From Opitutaceae bacterium (GTDB lineage: Bacteria > Verrucomicrobiota > Verrucomicrobiae > Opitutales > Opitutaceae), in contig JAISAX010000152.1 in assembly GCA_031266495.1 (NCBI GenBank), forward strand, positions 1-5,346: 5,346 nucleotides of DNA, in the 5' to 3' direction. Below the pieces are notes generated by a model, which was given only the letters and a program-made list of their open reading frames with translations, did not search any database and was not told the origin of the DNA. Each line of letters opens with the position of its first letter. Position 1 is the first letter of the stretch. Positions 5,257 to 5,346 of this stretch are shown one piece after another. A program made the position numbers and the translations under genes.

Positions 5257-5346
5257 TCATTTTTTTTTGAGGGAGTCAGCGACTTCGTTTTGTGAGAGGC
5301 CGGAGAGTCTGGCGATGTCGGCAATGGACATGCCATTCGCCTTGAG
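5257..5346 (-). CDS. Partial gene, C-terminal end; possible Rpn/PD-(D/E)XK family
   Basis: Read on the minus strand from the window edge, 29 codons and a TGA (at 5257-5259) encode a tail beginning LKANGMSIADIARLSGLSQ and ending EVADSLKKK. The pattern of a small helix, MSIADIARLSGLS and a second helix is helix-turn-helix-like. It resembles the C-terminal tail of Rpn-type recombination-promoting nuclease/putative transposase proteins, where an 'LKxxGxSIxxIAxxTGLSxxEI' pattern is frequent. The same shape also occurs in other DNA-binding tails, so the family is a guess. The last three codons are AAA, a run of nine A that could slip. The start and catalytic part lie outside the window. Confidence 0.5.
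   Translation of the reverse strand, partial: LKANGMSIADIARLSGLSQNEVADSLKKK

Overview
The window is GC-rich and looks like an accessory region of a Verrucomicrobiota chromosome, probably an Opitutaceae relative. This is an inference from gene content: a pseudopilin ending in an H-X9-D motif, two secreted proteins with C-terminal PEP-CTERM sorting signals (VPEP/PEPG, a hydrophobic stretch, then a basic tail), a formylglycine-generating-enzyme-like (FGE/SUMF1) fold carrying one of those signals, and a beta-helix pectate-lyase-like protein. No start codon has a good Shine-Dalgarno sequence. No rRNA, tRNA, CRISPR-Cas or recognisable transposase gene is visible.

Layout. Positions 1-486 are non-coding, with short TTTCGTG repeats at the edge and a 20-bp dyad at 279-298. 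Two perfect palindromes lie end to end at 472-514, over the presumed start of a pseudopilin gene (487-1194, +). Then come a PEP-CTERM protein gene (1259-2236, +) and, overlapping it by 98 bp, a broken beta-helix gene (2139-3079, +) that lost its middle and switches frame. These three genes are co-directional and closely packed and may have been one surface or polysaccharide-related operon.

The 779-bp gap at 3080-3858 is the most unusual part. It holds a 74-nt nested stem-loop (3302-3375) followed by a tandem array (3408-3715) of about ten dyad-symmetric 14-mers, most separated by 7-bp variable linkers. The 21-bp period is close to two helical turns. The array is interrupted by a second, 22-23-bp unit type. 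I do not recognise it as a described repeat class. It lies just upstream of an FGE-fold PEP-CTERM protein gene (3859-4920, +) that lacks the FGE active-site cysteine pair. The C-terminal end of that domain, followed by a strong hairpin, has some resemblance to the variable region of a diversity-generating-retroelement target, but no reverse transcriptase or template repeat is in view.

Downstream (4921-5256) is a 15-C run, two strong hairpins, a five-copy 10-bp tandem repeat and G tracts. The window ends in the C-terminal 29 codons of a convergent minus-strand gene, tentatively of the Rpn/PD-(D/E)XK nuclease-transposase type.

The surface-protein genes are ordinary for such a genome. The new material is in the non-coding DNA, above all the 3302-3715 element. 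Its function is not established by this sequence.
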